Source of the DNA: Stigmatella aurantiaca
GTDB lineage: Bacteria; Myxococcota; Myxococcia; Myxococcales; Myxococcaceae
DNA: 64,000 nt
Assembly (NCBI RefSeq): GCF_900109545.1
Contig: NZ_FOAP01000006.1
Span: 1-64,000, forward strand
Reading direction: 5' to 3'
The notes beneath the pieces are model-generated. The model did no database searches. It was not told the DNA's origin and saw only the letters and a program-made list of their open reading frames with translations. Positions 17,847 to 26,535 of this stretch are shown here, piece after piece. The position numbers were made by a program, and so were the translations under genes. Every line of letters begins with the position of its first letter. The first letter of the stretch is position 1.

Positions 17847-18689
17847 ATGGCCGCCGTGAAGACCTTGGGCCGCGAAACCGTGGAGACGTATCAGCGCGAT
17901 GGGGCGGTGTGCATCCGGGGGCTGTTCGATCCGGGCTGGGTGCGCCGGGCCCGCGAAGCCATCGACGCGGTGCTGGCCAGCCCGAGCGAGCTGGCCATCG
18001 TGGCGAGCCGCTCCGATGATCCAGGCCTCTTCGTCGAGGACTTCTGCAACTGGCGGCGAATCCCCTTGCTGGAGGAGCTGGCCCGGAGCTCTCCCGCGGC
18101 GGCCGCCGCCGGGGAGCTGATGGGCGCCTCCCAGGTGCGGTTCTTCCATGACCACGTGCTGGTCAAGGAGCCCCGGACCCGCCAACACACGCCCTGGCAC
18201 CAGGACCAGCCCTACTACAACGTCGACGGCTTCCAGGGCTGCAGCATGTGGCTCCCCGTGGATCCCGTGCCGCGCGCCTCGACGCTGGAGCTCGTGGCGG
18301 GCTCTCACCGCGGGCCGTGGTTCCTGCCCAGGACGTTCCTCGACAACCAGGCCAAGTGGTTCCCGGAAGGCAAGCTGGCCGAGATGCCCGACATCCAGGG
18401 CGCTCGCGAAGCCTTCCCCATTGTCGGTTGGGCGCTCGAACCGGGCGACGCGGTCTTCTTTCATTTCCTCACGCTGCATGGCTCCGCGGGCGTGGAGGGC
18501 CCGGGCCGCCGCCGCGTGCTCTCGCTGCGCTTTCTGGGGGATGACATCGTCCACGCCCCCCGGCCCTGGCGCACCTCTCCCCCCTTCCCAGGACTTGAGA
18601 AGGAGCTGCCTGCCGGTGCCCGCATGGACCACCCGCTGTTCCCGATGGTCTGGAGCCACCCCACCCGCACGGGGGGGAGGGCCGGGTGA
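17847..18689 (+). CDS. Phytanoyl-CoA dioxygenase (PhyH) family oxygenase
   Basis: A 280-residue Fe(II)/2-oxoglutarate-dependent oxygenase of the PhyH family. The facial triad is visible: the H-x-D motif in TPWHQDQPYYN (about residue 115) and the distal His in FFHFLTLHGSAG. An Arg follows in RRRVLSLRFLG and probably binds 2-oxoglutarate. The frame is open further upstream, but the ATG at 17847 is preceded by GGAGGG and begins the conserved fold (ETYQRDGAVCIRGLF). It is divergent from the multicopper oxidase across a 255-bp gap. Members hydroxylate lipids or tailor natural products. The substrate cannot be deduced. Confidence 0.85.
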   Translation: MAAVKTLGRETVETYQRDGAVCIRGLFDPGWVRRAREAIDAVLASPSELAIVASRSDDPGLFVEDFCNWRRIPLLEELARSSPAAAAAGELMGASQVRFFHDHVLVKEPRTRQHTPWHQDQPYYNVDGFQGCSMWLPVDPVPRASTLELVAGSHRGPWFLPRTFLDNQAKWFPEGKLAEMPDIQGAREAFPIVGWALEPGDAVFFHFLTLHGSAGVEGPGRRRVLSLRFLGDDIVHAPRPWRTSPPFPGLEKELPAGARMDHPLFPMVWSHPTRTGGRAG

Positions 18690-18781
18690 CGTCGACAGCG
18701 AGGGGCGTGCGTTTTATAAGCTTGCGTTAGCAGGCTGCGAGCCCCTGGGCGCCGCACTGCTTTCCGAGGAACCCATCCCCT

Positions 18782-21280
18782 ATGAACATCCGCTCCACGG
18801 CGCTGGCGCTGCTGCTGACGGTCACGGGTGCATCCCCCGTGTTCGCCGCCACCGCCTCTCTGCCCGTCTTCGTCACCGCCCACTACGAACGTGAAGACCA
18901 AGTGCGCACCGTCGCGCAACGCTTCCAGCACCTGATGGTCGACCGGGCGAAGAAGCTCATCCGCACCGAGGCGACGCCCGAGGACCTCGAGGTTCTCCGC
19001 CGCGCGGGGCTCCAGGTGGAGATCGATCCGGACGCCACCGCGCTCATGCAGCGCATCCTCGCGGCCCTGCCCAAGCCGGGCGGCCTCAAGAGCATTCCGG
19101 GCTACGCCTGCTACCGCACGGTGGAAGAGACCTACAGCACCATGGACTCGCTGGTCCTCAAGGCCCCGGCGCTCGCCTCCCTGGTGGACATTGGACCGAG
19201 CTGGGAGCGCACCCAGAACCCGCAGGCGGGCTTCACCATGCGGGCGCTGCGGCTGACCAACTCCGCCACCAATGCGTCGGTCCCCGACAAGGCGGACATG
19301 GTGGTGATCAGCGCCATTCACGCGCGCGAGTACACGACCGCCGAGCTGATGACGCGCTTCGCCGAGTGGCTGGTCAACCAGCACGGCCGTGACGCCGAGG
19401 CCACCTGGCTGCTCGACAACTTCCGCTTCCACTTCGTGCTCCATGCCAATCCCGATGGCCGCAAGCGTGCGGAGACGGGCGTGCTGTGGCGCAAGAACAC
19501 CAACAACAGCCGGGGCACCTGCGGCAGCAACAGCTTTGGCATCGATCTCAACCGCAACTTCCCCTTCCACTGGAACACCACCCCGGACGGCTCCAGCGGC
19601 TACCCCTGCGACGAGACCTACCGCGGTCCCACGCCAGGCTCCGAGCCGGAGACGCAGAACATCGTCCGGTACACCGCGGGCACCCCGGGCATGGGCGGCG
19701 TCTACAGTGGCGGGGTGTTCCCGGATCGCCGCGCGGACGCGGCCGACGCCCTGGCCCCGGATGACTACCGCGGGATGTTCTTCGACATTCACAGCTACTC
19801 GCAGCTGGTGCTCTGGTCCTGGGGAGACCTGACCACCCCGGCGCCCAACGGCCCCGCGCTGCAGACCCTGGGCCGGCGGATCGCCGCCTTCAACGACTAC
19901 ACGCCGCAGCAGTCCGTGGAGCTGTACCCCACGGATGGCACCACCGACGACACCTTCTATGGCGCGCTGGGCGTGCCGTCCTACACCATCGAGCTCGGCA
20001 TCGACTTCTTCGAGGACTGCGACAGCTTCGAGAGCTCCACCTTCCCGCTCAACTTCGCCGCGATGCGCTACGCCGCGCGCAACCTGCACGCGCCCTACCG
20101 GCTGCCGTCCGGCCCCGACACCACCGCGGTGAGCACGGGGCTGGCCTCCGTCGCGCCGGGTACGCCCCTGCCCGTCACCGCCACCGTGGATGACCGGGGC
20201 TTCAACCAGAGCAACGGCACCGAGCCGGTGCACGCGATTGCCTCGGCCCGCGCCTACGTGGATCTGCCGCCCTGGGCGGCGGGCGCGGTGCCCATCCCCC
20301 TCACGGCGGCCGATGGCGCGTTCAATGCGTCCGTGGAGACCGTCACCGGAAATGTCCCCACGGCGGGCCTGAGCCTGGGCGTACATACCCTCTACGTGCA
20401 GGGCACCGACGCGGATGGAAAGCCGGGCACGCCCCAGGCCACGCTCTTCCAGGTCGGCACCAGCAACAACTCCGCGCCCTCCGCCCAGTTCAACTTCACC
20501 ACCGATGGCTTGACGGCCAGCTTCACCGACACGTCCACCGACTCGGACGGCACGATTGCCTCGCGCGCCTGGACGTTTGGCGACGGCGGCACCGCGTCCA
20601 GCGCGGCCCCCACGCATACCTACACCGCCTCGGGCAACTACCCGGTCACGTTGACGGTCACCGACGATGATGGGGCCAGCCGCAGCATCACCCGGCAGGT
20701 CACCGTCACCCAGTCCGGCGGCGTGCTCAAGAATGGGGTGCCCGTGCCCAACCTGTCGGCCCCCAAGGGGCAGCCGCTGTACTACCGGCTCGAGGTGCCG
20801 GCCGGCGCCACCAACCTCACCGTGCGCATCGCCAACGGCACGGGGGATGCGGACCTCTACGTGCGCCACGGCACGCTGCCCACCACCTCGGCCTATGACT
20901 GCCGCCCGTACAAGGGCGGCAACAACGAGCTGTGCGGCGACCTGCAGACGAAGGCGGGGACCTGGTTTGTGATGCTCAACCCCTACTCCTCGTTCTCCGG
21001 CGTGACGCTCACCGCCAACTACACCGCGCCCAAGCCCTCGGGACTGGCCCCGCTGGTGGAGTACGAGAGCCGGCTGATGCACGTCACGCTGCGCTGGTCG
21101 GGCGGCGACGACCAGATCAACATCCTCCGCAACGGCGCCTCCATCAAACAGGTCACCAACACGGGCACCTGGAAAGAGACGAGGCCCAAGCGCAGCACGC
21201 CCCCCACCTTGAGCACCTACAAGGTCTGCAACGTGGGGACGCAGGACTGCTCGGAAGAGATCCACGTGCTCACGTGGTGA
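18782..21280 (+). CDS. Secreted M14 zinc carboxypeptidase with PKD and PPC domains
   Basis: An 832-residue exported metallopeptidase. The signal peptide ends at SPVFAA. A propeptide-like region extends to about residue 100. The M14 domain (about 105-440) has HAREYTTAE (zinc His and Glu), a DIHSYSQ strand with the third zinc His, and SYTIELGI with the catalytic Glu. A PKD domain follows (about 565-640, WTFGDGG core). Next is a bacterial pre-peptidase C-terminal (PPC) domain (about 650-750, DADLYVRHG) and a short fibronectin-like end. PKD and PPC domains are common on myxobacterial secreted proteases and help bind substrate or matrix. It is likely used in predation or protein feeding. Confidence 0.92.
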   Translation: MNIRSTALALLLTVTGASPVFAATASLPVFVTAHYEREDQVRTVAQRFQHLMVDRAKKLIRTEATPEDLEVLRRAGLQVEIDPDATALMQRILAALPKPGGLKSIPGYACYRTVEETYSTMDSLVLKAPALASLVDIGPSWERTQNPQAGFTMRALRLTNSATNASVPDKADMVVISAIHAREYTTAELMTRFAEWLVNQHGRDAEATWLLDNFRFHFVLHANPDGRKRAETGVLWRKNTNNSRGTCGSNSFGIDLNRNFPFHWNTTPDGSSGYPCDETYRGPTPGSEPETQNIVRYTAGTPGMGGVYSGGVFPDRRADAADALAPDDYRGMFFDIHSYSQLVLWSWGDLTTPAPNGPALQTLGRRIAAFNDYTPQQSVELYPTDGTTDDTFYGALGVPSYTIELGIDFFEDCDSFESSTFPLNFAAMRYAARNLHAPYRLPSGPDTTAVSTGLASVAPGTPLPVTATVDDRGFNQSNGTEPVHAIASARAYVDLPPWAAGAVPIPLTAADGAFNASVETVTGNVPTAGLSLGVHTLYVQGTDADGKPGTPQATLFQVGTSNNSAPSAQFNFTTDGLTASFTDTSTDSDGTIASRAWTFGDGGTASSAAPTHTYTASGNYPVTLTVTDDDGASRSITRQVTVTQSGGVLKNGVPVPNLSAPKGQPLYYRLEVPAGATNLTVRIANGTGDADLYVRHGTLPTTSAYDCRPYKGGNNELCGDLQTKAGTWFVMLNPYSSFSGVTLTANYTAPKPSGLAPLVEYESRLMHVTLRWSGGDDQINILRNGASIKQVTNTGTWKETRPKRSTPPTLSTYKVCNVGTQDCSEEIHVLTW

Positions 21281-21349
21281 CGTAGGCCCCGTCCCGCGTG
21301 GCGCACCCGGCCCATGCTTCTGGCGCCGGGTGTCAGAGCAGGCCTGTCT

Positions 21350-21374
21350 CTCCCAGGTGGGCGACACCTGGGAG
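21350..21374. terminator. Perfect 10-bp hairpin between convergent genes
   Basis: CTCCCAGGTG (21350-21359), loop GGCGA, CACCTGGGAG (21365-21374). It lies between the stops of the M14 peptidase and the small hydrophilic protein. A second, weaker hairpin (CACCCGG 21304-21310 with CCGGGTG 21326-21332) precedes it. Neither has a T-run. Confidence 0.5.
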
Positions 21375-21459
21375 GTGGGCCAGGCCCGGCTGCCGGGCAA
21401 GCCCCCGTCACGTGCGTGCTGGGCCTCCCAGCGCCCCGGGCGCCCAGCCTGGAGCAGCG

Positions 21460-21627
21460 CTAGTTGTGCGGAGGGAAGGCCGCGGGCTGGCCCGTCCCGC
21501 CATTGCCCTCGGGCTTCGGCCCCGAGTGCTCCTCTTCCGGCGTGGACCGGCCGCCGCCCTTGTGGCGGATGGGCTCGTTCTCGGAGGGGGCCTGCTGGCC
21601 TCCTTGCTTCTCGTCCTGCTTCTTCAT
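21460..21627 (-). CDS. Small hydrophilic protein (55 aa), unknown function
   Basis: A 55-residue, highly charged protein (MKKQDEKQGGQQ start, RHKGGGRSTPEEE middle) that is probably disordered. The ATG at 21627 has an ideal GGAGG 8 nt upstream. The frame is open further 5', but that extension lacks a ribosome binding site and looks non-coding. No homologue family was recognised. Small glycine/lysine/glutamate-rich proteins of this sort are often stress-related, but this is not demonstrated here. Confidence 0.6.
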   Translation of the reverse strand: MKKQDEKQGGQQAPSENEPIRHKGGGRSTPEEEHSGPKPEGNGGTGQPAAFPPHN

Positions 21628-21745
21628 GGTGTCTGCCTCCTGGAATGAGGGACTTTCCTTCAAGGTACGCATGCCCTCCGGGGCTGGCACCTCCCCTCTC
21701 TCCGAAGCTGCCGCACTGCGGCACAAGCCCCCTGCCCCCCCGCGC

Positions 21746-22768
21746 TCAGCGCCGGCGCGCCGCGGGCGCGAGCGCGGGGTTTTCCCACCCCGCATCGCCC
21801 GTGTGCACGTTGGTCCCTGGCGGAACGAGCGCGTCGATGCGGTCCAGCAGGGCGCTGTCCAGCGTGACGGTGGCGGCCCCCAGCTGCGACTCCAGCTGCT
21901 CCAGGGTGCGCGGGCCGATGATGGCCGAGGTCACTGCCGGGTGCCGGATGACAAAAGCGATGGCCAGGTGCACCAGGGACATCCCAGCCTGGTCGGCCAG
22001 GGCGCCCAGGGCATCGGCCACCTCGAGCTTTCGCTGATTGGCCGGTTGCGACAAATCGTAGCGGCCCGGCATGCGGGCGGCACGTGGGGACGCCGGCGCG
22101 GCAGCGCCCTTGCGCCACTTGCCGGACAGCCACCCGCCGGCCAGCGGACTCCAGGGAATGACGCCCATGCCGTGACGCTGGCAGGTGGGCAACACGTCCG
22201 CCTCCACCCCGCGCACAAGCAGGGAGTACGGGGGTTGCTCGCAGATGAAGCGCGTCAGGCCCCGCTCGCGGGCGGTCCACTGCGCCTCGACGATCTGCGA
22301 GGCGGGAAACGTCGAGGAGCCCACGTAGCGCACCTTGCCCTGGGTGACGAGATCGCTCAGCGCGCCGAGCGTCTCCTCGATGTCGGTGTCCGCCGAAGGC
22401 CGGTGCACCTGGTAGAGATCGATCCAGTCGGTCCGCAGGCGCCGCAGGGACGCTTCCACTTCCTGGAAGATCCACCGGCGCGAGTTGCCCTGCTGGTTCG
22501 GATCCTCCCCCATCGACGCATGGAACTTGGTGGCGAGCACCACCTTGTGCCGCCGGCCATCGCCCAGGGCCTTGCCGACAATCTCCTCCGACTCCCCGCG
22601 CGAATAGACATCCGCGGTGTCGATGAAGTTGATGCCCGCCTCGAGCGCCCGGTGGATGATGTGGATGCTGTCGTGGTGGTCCGCGTTCCCCCACTGCCCA
22701 AACATCATCGCGCCCAGGCACAGCGGGCTCACGCGGACGCCGGTGCGTCCCAGGATGCGGTAGTTCAT
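21746..22768 (-). CDS. Aldo/keto reductase
   Basis: A 340-residue NADPH-dependent aldo/keto reductase of the YhdN/general stress protein 69 type. The catalytic tetrad is visible as D and Y in FIDTADVYSRGESE, K in ATKFHA, and H in YQVHRP. The cofactor end SAIIGPRTLEQLE is also present. The start at 22768 (MNYRILGRTG) is preceded by GAGGGAG and matches family N-termini. The frame stays open about 64 codons further upstream without support. It reduces aldehydes or ketones in the cytoplasm. The natural substrate is unknown. Confidence 0.92.
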   Translation of the reverse strand: MNYRILGRTGVRVSPLCLGAMMFGQWGNADHHDSIHIIHRALEAGINFIDTADVYSRGESEEIVGKALGDGRRHKVVLATKFHASMGEDPNQQGNSRRWIFQEVEASLRRLRTDWIDLYQVHRPSADTDIEETLGALSDLVTQGKVRYVGSSTFPASQIVEAQWTARERGLTRFICEQPPYSLLVRGVEADVLPTCQRHGMGVIPWSPLAGGWLSGKWRKGAAAPASPRAARMPGRYDLSQPANQRKLEVADALGALADQAGMSLVHLAIAFVIRHPAVTSAIIGPRTLEQLESQLGAATVTLDSALLDRIDALVPPGTNVHTGDAGWENPALAPAARRR

Positions 22769-22886
22769 GTCGAGCTCCCTCGGGGCGTTGGCGCCCTGGC
22801 GCACGCTAGCCGTCCTCCGGGACACGCCAGGGCCCCCCGGGACGGGCAGTGTCCATTGACGCACGCTGCCGTCCCGGGCGGGAGCT

Positions 22887-24443
22887 TCAGAGGTTGATGC
22901 GCAGTCCCCCACCGAGCTGGAACGTCGGGGCAGGCACCAGGGGCCTTCCGTCGATGACAAAGGGCCCGGAGTCCAGGGCGAAGCGGAACTCGCCCCCCTT
23001 GCGCCCGTAGCTGACCGCAGCGTAGCCCTCCACGCTCAGGTACGACAGGGCGCGGTACCCCAGGTCCAGGCGCGAGGTGAAGGAGCGGTCCGACAGGTTG
23101 CCGAGGTTGGACAGAACGAAGGACGTCTTGTCCCAGGAGCCGGGCCCGATGAGCGTGGCGTAGAGGGCCGCGTAGTGCTGGCCCAGGTAGAAGGGCTGAT
23201 ACACGCCCCGGGCAATGAGGTACGGGTAGAGCGTCGAGGCGTCATACCCCGGAGCGTTGTAGAAGTACTCCACGCCCACGGTGGCCGTGTCGCTCTCGCT
23301 GTAGGCGAAGGTGTAGTTGGCGCCTCCAGAGACCTGGGGGGTGAAGTGCCCCGGAGACTCGCTGGGCACGGGCAGCTTCGCGATGTCCTCCAGGCCGTCA
23401 AGCTCCAGGCCCCCACCGCCCGCGAGGATGTCCTCCCAGGACAAGCCATCTGGCACCAGGAACCGGGGCGTCTCGAAGCCCTTGACGAGGGCCAGCTCGC
23501 CGTAGACGTCGAAGGGCCCCGCGGCGGAGGAGACGTCGAGCCCCATGCGGGGCTTGCGGCCACGCTGGAGCACGGCGCTGGCCCCGAACTCCGCGGTCCC
23601 CAGCACCACCTCGGCCCGGGCCGCCCCACCAATGCGGCCGAGCGTGGAGGCCGGCCCCGCGTTGTCCAGCAGCGCGATGCCATAGAAGTTCCACCCCTTG
23701 GCCTCCCAGGGGACGTGGAGCTTGACCATGGAGGCGCCCGTGCGGGCATCGAAGACGGCGAGCGGATCCCTGCGCTGGGGCGAGAGGAAGTCCGTAGGGT
23801 TCCAGAAGCGCGAGGTGCCCCACTTCACGTGCTGCTTGCCCACGGTGAAGAACACCGTGTGCGCGATGTCGAAGCGCAGCCACGCCTGGTCCAAGAGGAC
23901 GCGCGGGTTGGCGAACGTAGTGCCGGGGATGGCCGGGGTTCCATCACTGGGGTTGGTGCCCAGGAAGCCCGTGCTCTGGCCCGCCCGGGACGGATCGAAG
24001 CTCAACCGGCCCACCACCATGCCGCGCAGCCGGTCCGTGGGCCGGGCATCGAAGTAGCCATCCACCAGCGTGGGCGCGGAGAAGGCCGTGTCCCCGAAGG
24101 AGACCCCCTCGCTGCCCTGGGTGAAGGCGCGCAGGTAGAATTGGCCGCCAATCTTCAGCGGATCCTCGGTGTGCCCCTCGGTGCCGAAGGCCTCCTGCAC
24201 GGGAGCGCCGGTGAAGGCCTGCTCGTCGCGGGACTGCTCCGGGCCGGGCGCCTGTCCGCGGGAAGGCTCCAGGGGGGAGCCCTCGGCGGGGGGCGGTGGC
24301 TCCTGTGCCGAGGCGGCGGGCGTCTCCGGCTGTTCATCGCCCCCGAAGAGGGCTTCCTCGTCCGGCCGGGACTGGGCCGCCGCGGGAAGGCCCGTGAGCG
24401 CCGTGGCCAGCACCGCCGCCGAGAGCAACGCGCGGGCACTCAT
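22887..24443 (-). CDS. Outer-membrane beta-barrel protein, last gene of the ABC/LolA-like operon
   Basis: A 518-residue exported protein. A signal peptide ends at LPAAAQ. A Pro/Glu/Ala-rich low-complexity stretch follows (about residues 24-85). The rest shows alternating beta-strand patterns (for example YFDARPTDRLRGMVVGRLSF) and ends in FQLGGGLRINL, a hydrophobic-ending C-terminus typical of outer-membrane barrels. It resembles DUF1302/alginate-export-type barrels in layout, though this is not certain. The start overlaps the stop of the LolA-like gene (ATGA). It is proposed to be the outer-membrane element of the envelope system encoded by the operon. Confidence 0.75.
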   Translation of the reverse strand: MSARALLSAAVLATALTGLPAAAQSRPDEEALFGGDEQPETPAASAQEPPPPAEGSPLEPSRGQAPGPEQSRDEQAFTGAPVQEAFGTEGHTEDPLKIGGQFYLRAFTQGSEGVSFGDTAFSAPTLVDGYFDARPTDRLRGMVVGRLSFDPSRAGQSTGFLGTNPSDGTPAIPGTTFANPRVLLDQAWLRFDIAHTVFFTVGKQHVKWGTSRFWNPTDFLSPQRRDPLAVFDARTGASMVKLHVPWEAKGWNFYGIALLDNAGPASTLGRIGGAARAEVVLGTAEFGASAVLQRGRKPRMGLDVSSAAGPFDVYGELALVKGFETPRFLVPDGLSWEDILAGGGGLELDGLEDIAKLPVPSESPGHFTPQVSGGANYTFAYSESDTATVGVEYFYNAPGYDASTLYPYLIARGVYQPFYLGQHYAALYATLIGPGSWDKTSFVLSNLGNLSDRSFTSRLDLGYRALSYLSVEGYAAVSYGRKGGEFRFALDSGPFVIDGRPLVPAPTFQLGGGLRINL

Positions 24444-25228
24444 CGGCTTTTGCTCTCAAGCCAGGCCTTGGTGAAGATGTTGGCCTCGAGCGGCCGCAGG
24501 TCCACGCTCTTGATGAGGATGACGGTGGAGTTGGCCTTCTCCACCTCGTCATAGATGCGGATCTCCTGGGGGTACCAGACCTCGGCGCCCTTGGACTCGC
24601 TGAAGAGCTTCTGCCACTTCGGGTAGTAGAGCGTGCGCATCAGGCGGCCGGACAGGGCGAACTCCTGGCGCTTGAGGACGTTGCTCGTGGCGGTGTCCAC
24701 CCACAGCTTGATGACGGGATAGGCCACGTCGATGCCGGGCTTGGCCTGGAGCGACAGCTTGTGCACCTTGAACTTCCCCAGCGCCTCTTCTCCCTCGTAG
24801 GAGGGCGTGTACTCCTCGGCCAGGCGCGACTCGTCGAAGTCGGCGCGGCGGCTGTCCGTCCCGGCGATGCGCTCGCGCTCCGTGCGCCGCTCCCACTTGC
24901 CCACGTTGGGGTCATACCCCCACAGGTTCTTGTCCAACCGCAGGTAGCCCTTGCCCGCCTCGCCCTTGGGCTTGGTGAAGAGGAGCATCAGCTTGTCGTC
25001 CGCGTCGCGCCGGTAGACGAGCGCCTCGCGCACGGTGTCCGCCTTGTCCTTCTCCTTCTGCTCCAGGTAGGCCAGGGACTTGTAATCGCCGCCATTGCGC
25101 TGCCGGTCGTCAATGACTTCCAGCAGCTTCTTCATCCCTTCGGCATCCAGGGCCAGGGCGGTGGGGGCGGCCAGGAACACCACGGCCAGCGCGGCGGACA
25201 GCAGGGGCTGAAAATTCATGGTCATCAT
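24440..25228 (-). CDS. LolA-like outer-membrane lipoprotein-sorting protein
   Basis: A 262-residue periplasmic protein of the COG2834 (outer-membrane lipoprotein-sorting, LolA/LppX fold) family. It has a signal peptide (LLSAALAVVFLAAPTALA) and a beta-rich body with the family landmarks LRLDKNLWGYDPNVGKWER and KLWVDTATSNVLKRQEF. It is longer than LolA (about 180 residues in the mature form), as usual for the group paired with ABC or RND exporters. The start ATG at 25228 overlaps the permease stop, and the stop overlaps the barrel gene start. It probably shuttles a lipid or lipoprotein between inner and outer membrane. Confidence 0.85.
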   Translation of the reverse strand: MMTMNFQPLLSAALAVVFLAAPTALALDAEGMKKLLEVIDDRQRNGGDYKSLAYLEQKEKDKADTVREALVYRRDADDKLMLLFTKPKGEAGKGYLRLDKNLWGYDPNVGKWERRTERERIAGTDSRRADFDESRLAEEYTPSYEGEEALGKFKVHKLSLQAKPGIDVAYPVIKLWVDTATSNVLKRQEFALSGRLMRTLYYPKWQKLFSESKGAEVWYPQEIRIYDEVEKANSTVILIKSVDLRPLEANIFTKAWLESKSR

Positions 25229-26535
25229 CCAATGTGGTGCATGGCCGTCACGGGCTTCATCCGCGCGGCGAGGAACGAGGGAATGAGGCTCACCGCCATG
25301 GCGCACACGGTGATGAGCGTCACGGCGAAGGCCACGGAGCTGGGCTCGATTTTCAGGAACCAGGTCTCCGTCAGCAACATCACCTGAACCACTTCGGGGG
25401 CGCGCACGTGCTGGGAGTTGACGCCCAGGCAGAAGACCGTGGCGAGCGCCGCGCCGGTCAGCGTCGCCGAGAGGCTCAGCATCAACGCCTCGGTCAGGAA
25501 CATCACCAGCACCCGGCGCCGCTGCATGCCGATGGCGCGCAGCGTGCCCACCTCCCGGGTGCGCTCGCGGATGGCGATCCACAGCGTGTTCATGATGCCC
25601 ACGGCGATGATGACCAGCAGAACGAACGCCAGGAAGCCGGTGAGGAAGCTCAGCCCCTTCACCACCCACTGCACGAAGGAGATCTCGTCCTCCCAGTTGG
25701 TGATGTCCAGCTTCTGTCCCGTCCAGCCCTCCCGGTTGACGGAATCGAACTTCATCCAGAAGGCGCGGGGATCATTGTCCATGAGCGTGTAGTGGGCCGC
25801 GGAGAGCTTCTCGCGCAGGCGCTGCTGCACGGCGGGGATGGCCTGCATGTCCTTCAGGTACAGGAAGATGGCGCCCGTCGTGTCGGCCTTGAGCTGGTAG
25901 AGGTCCTGCAGGCTCTTGCTGGGCACGAAGGTGTTGAACGAGCTCATCATCCCCACGTTGGCGGCAATGGCCACCACGCGCACATCCAGGGTGTTGTTGG
26001 TGCCGCGCAGCGTGGGGGCCGACAGCGTCAGCGCGTCGCCCACGCGCACCTCCAGCTTCTTGGCCTGCTCCTCGAAGATGAGGATGGTGCCGGGCTCCCG
26101 CAGGTCATCCAGCTTGCCCTGCCGGATTTGAAGCACCTTGCGGAAGCCCTGCTCGTTCTCCACGTCGATTCCGCCCACGCCCACCTGCAGGGAGCCCGTG
26201 TCGGAGACGATTTTGGCCCACCCCCGCCCACGCTGGGACACGTAGTCCAGCTCGGGCACCTCCTGGCGGATGAGCGCCACGAGCTTCGGGTAGTTGACGA
26301 CGACCGCCGCGGACTGGCCGGACGTCACCTTGTAGAAGCCGCCCACGTTCACATGTCCGCTCATCAGCGTGGTGGCGGACTCGAGCATGGTGGCCCGCAT
26401 GCCGTTGGTCACCCCCATCAGGATGATGAGCAATGCGGTGACGCCCGCGATGGCGCCCCCCAGCAGCAGGGTTCGCCGGCGGTGGGCCAGCAGGTTGCGG
26501 AAGGCAATGAGGAGAATCTGGAGCATGGGGTTCAC
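25225..26535 (-). CDS. ABC transporter permease, FtsX/MacB type (second permease)
   Basis: A 436-residue membrane protein. TM1 lies at about residues 20-42 (AFRNLLAHRRR followed by the segment). A periplasmic MacB-PCD-like domain spans about 45-290. Three C-terminal helices follow, with an FtsX-type loop after TM2 (REVGTLRAIGMQRRRVL). The start is GTG, overlapping the TGA of the upstream permease (GTGA). An in-frame ATG three codons later is possible. With the other permease it should form the heterodimeric membrane part of a LolCE/MacB-like transporter powered by the ATPase at 28634-29380. Confidence 0.9.
   Translation of the reverse strand: MNPMLQILLIAFRNLLAHRRRTLLLGGAIAGVTALLIILMGVTNGMRATMLESATTLMSGHVNVGGFYKVTSGQSAAVVVNYPKLVALIRQEVPELDYVSQRGRGWAKIVSDTGSLQVGVGGIDVENEQGFRKVLQIRQGKLDDLREPGTILIFEEQAKKLEVRVGDALTLSAPTLRGTNNTLDVRVVAIAANVGMMSSFNTFVPSKSLQDLYQLKADTTGAIFLYLKDMQAIPAVQQRLREKLSAAHYTLMDNDPRAFWMKFDSVNREGWTGQKLDITNWEDEISFVQWVVKGLSFLTGFLAFVLLVIIAVGIMNTLWIAIRERTREVGTLRAIGMQRRRVLVMFLTEALMLSLSATLTGAALATVFCLGVNSQHVRAPEVVQVMLLTETWFLKIEPSSVAFAVTLITVCAMAVSLIPSFLAARMKPVTAMHHIG

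Noticed and set aside
18461-21724. A 1,087-codon minus-strand frame opposite the M14 peptidase
   Set aside because: No motif, shadow composition, and the sense strand encodes a complete multidomain peptidase.
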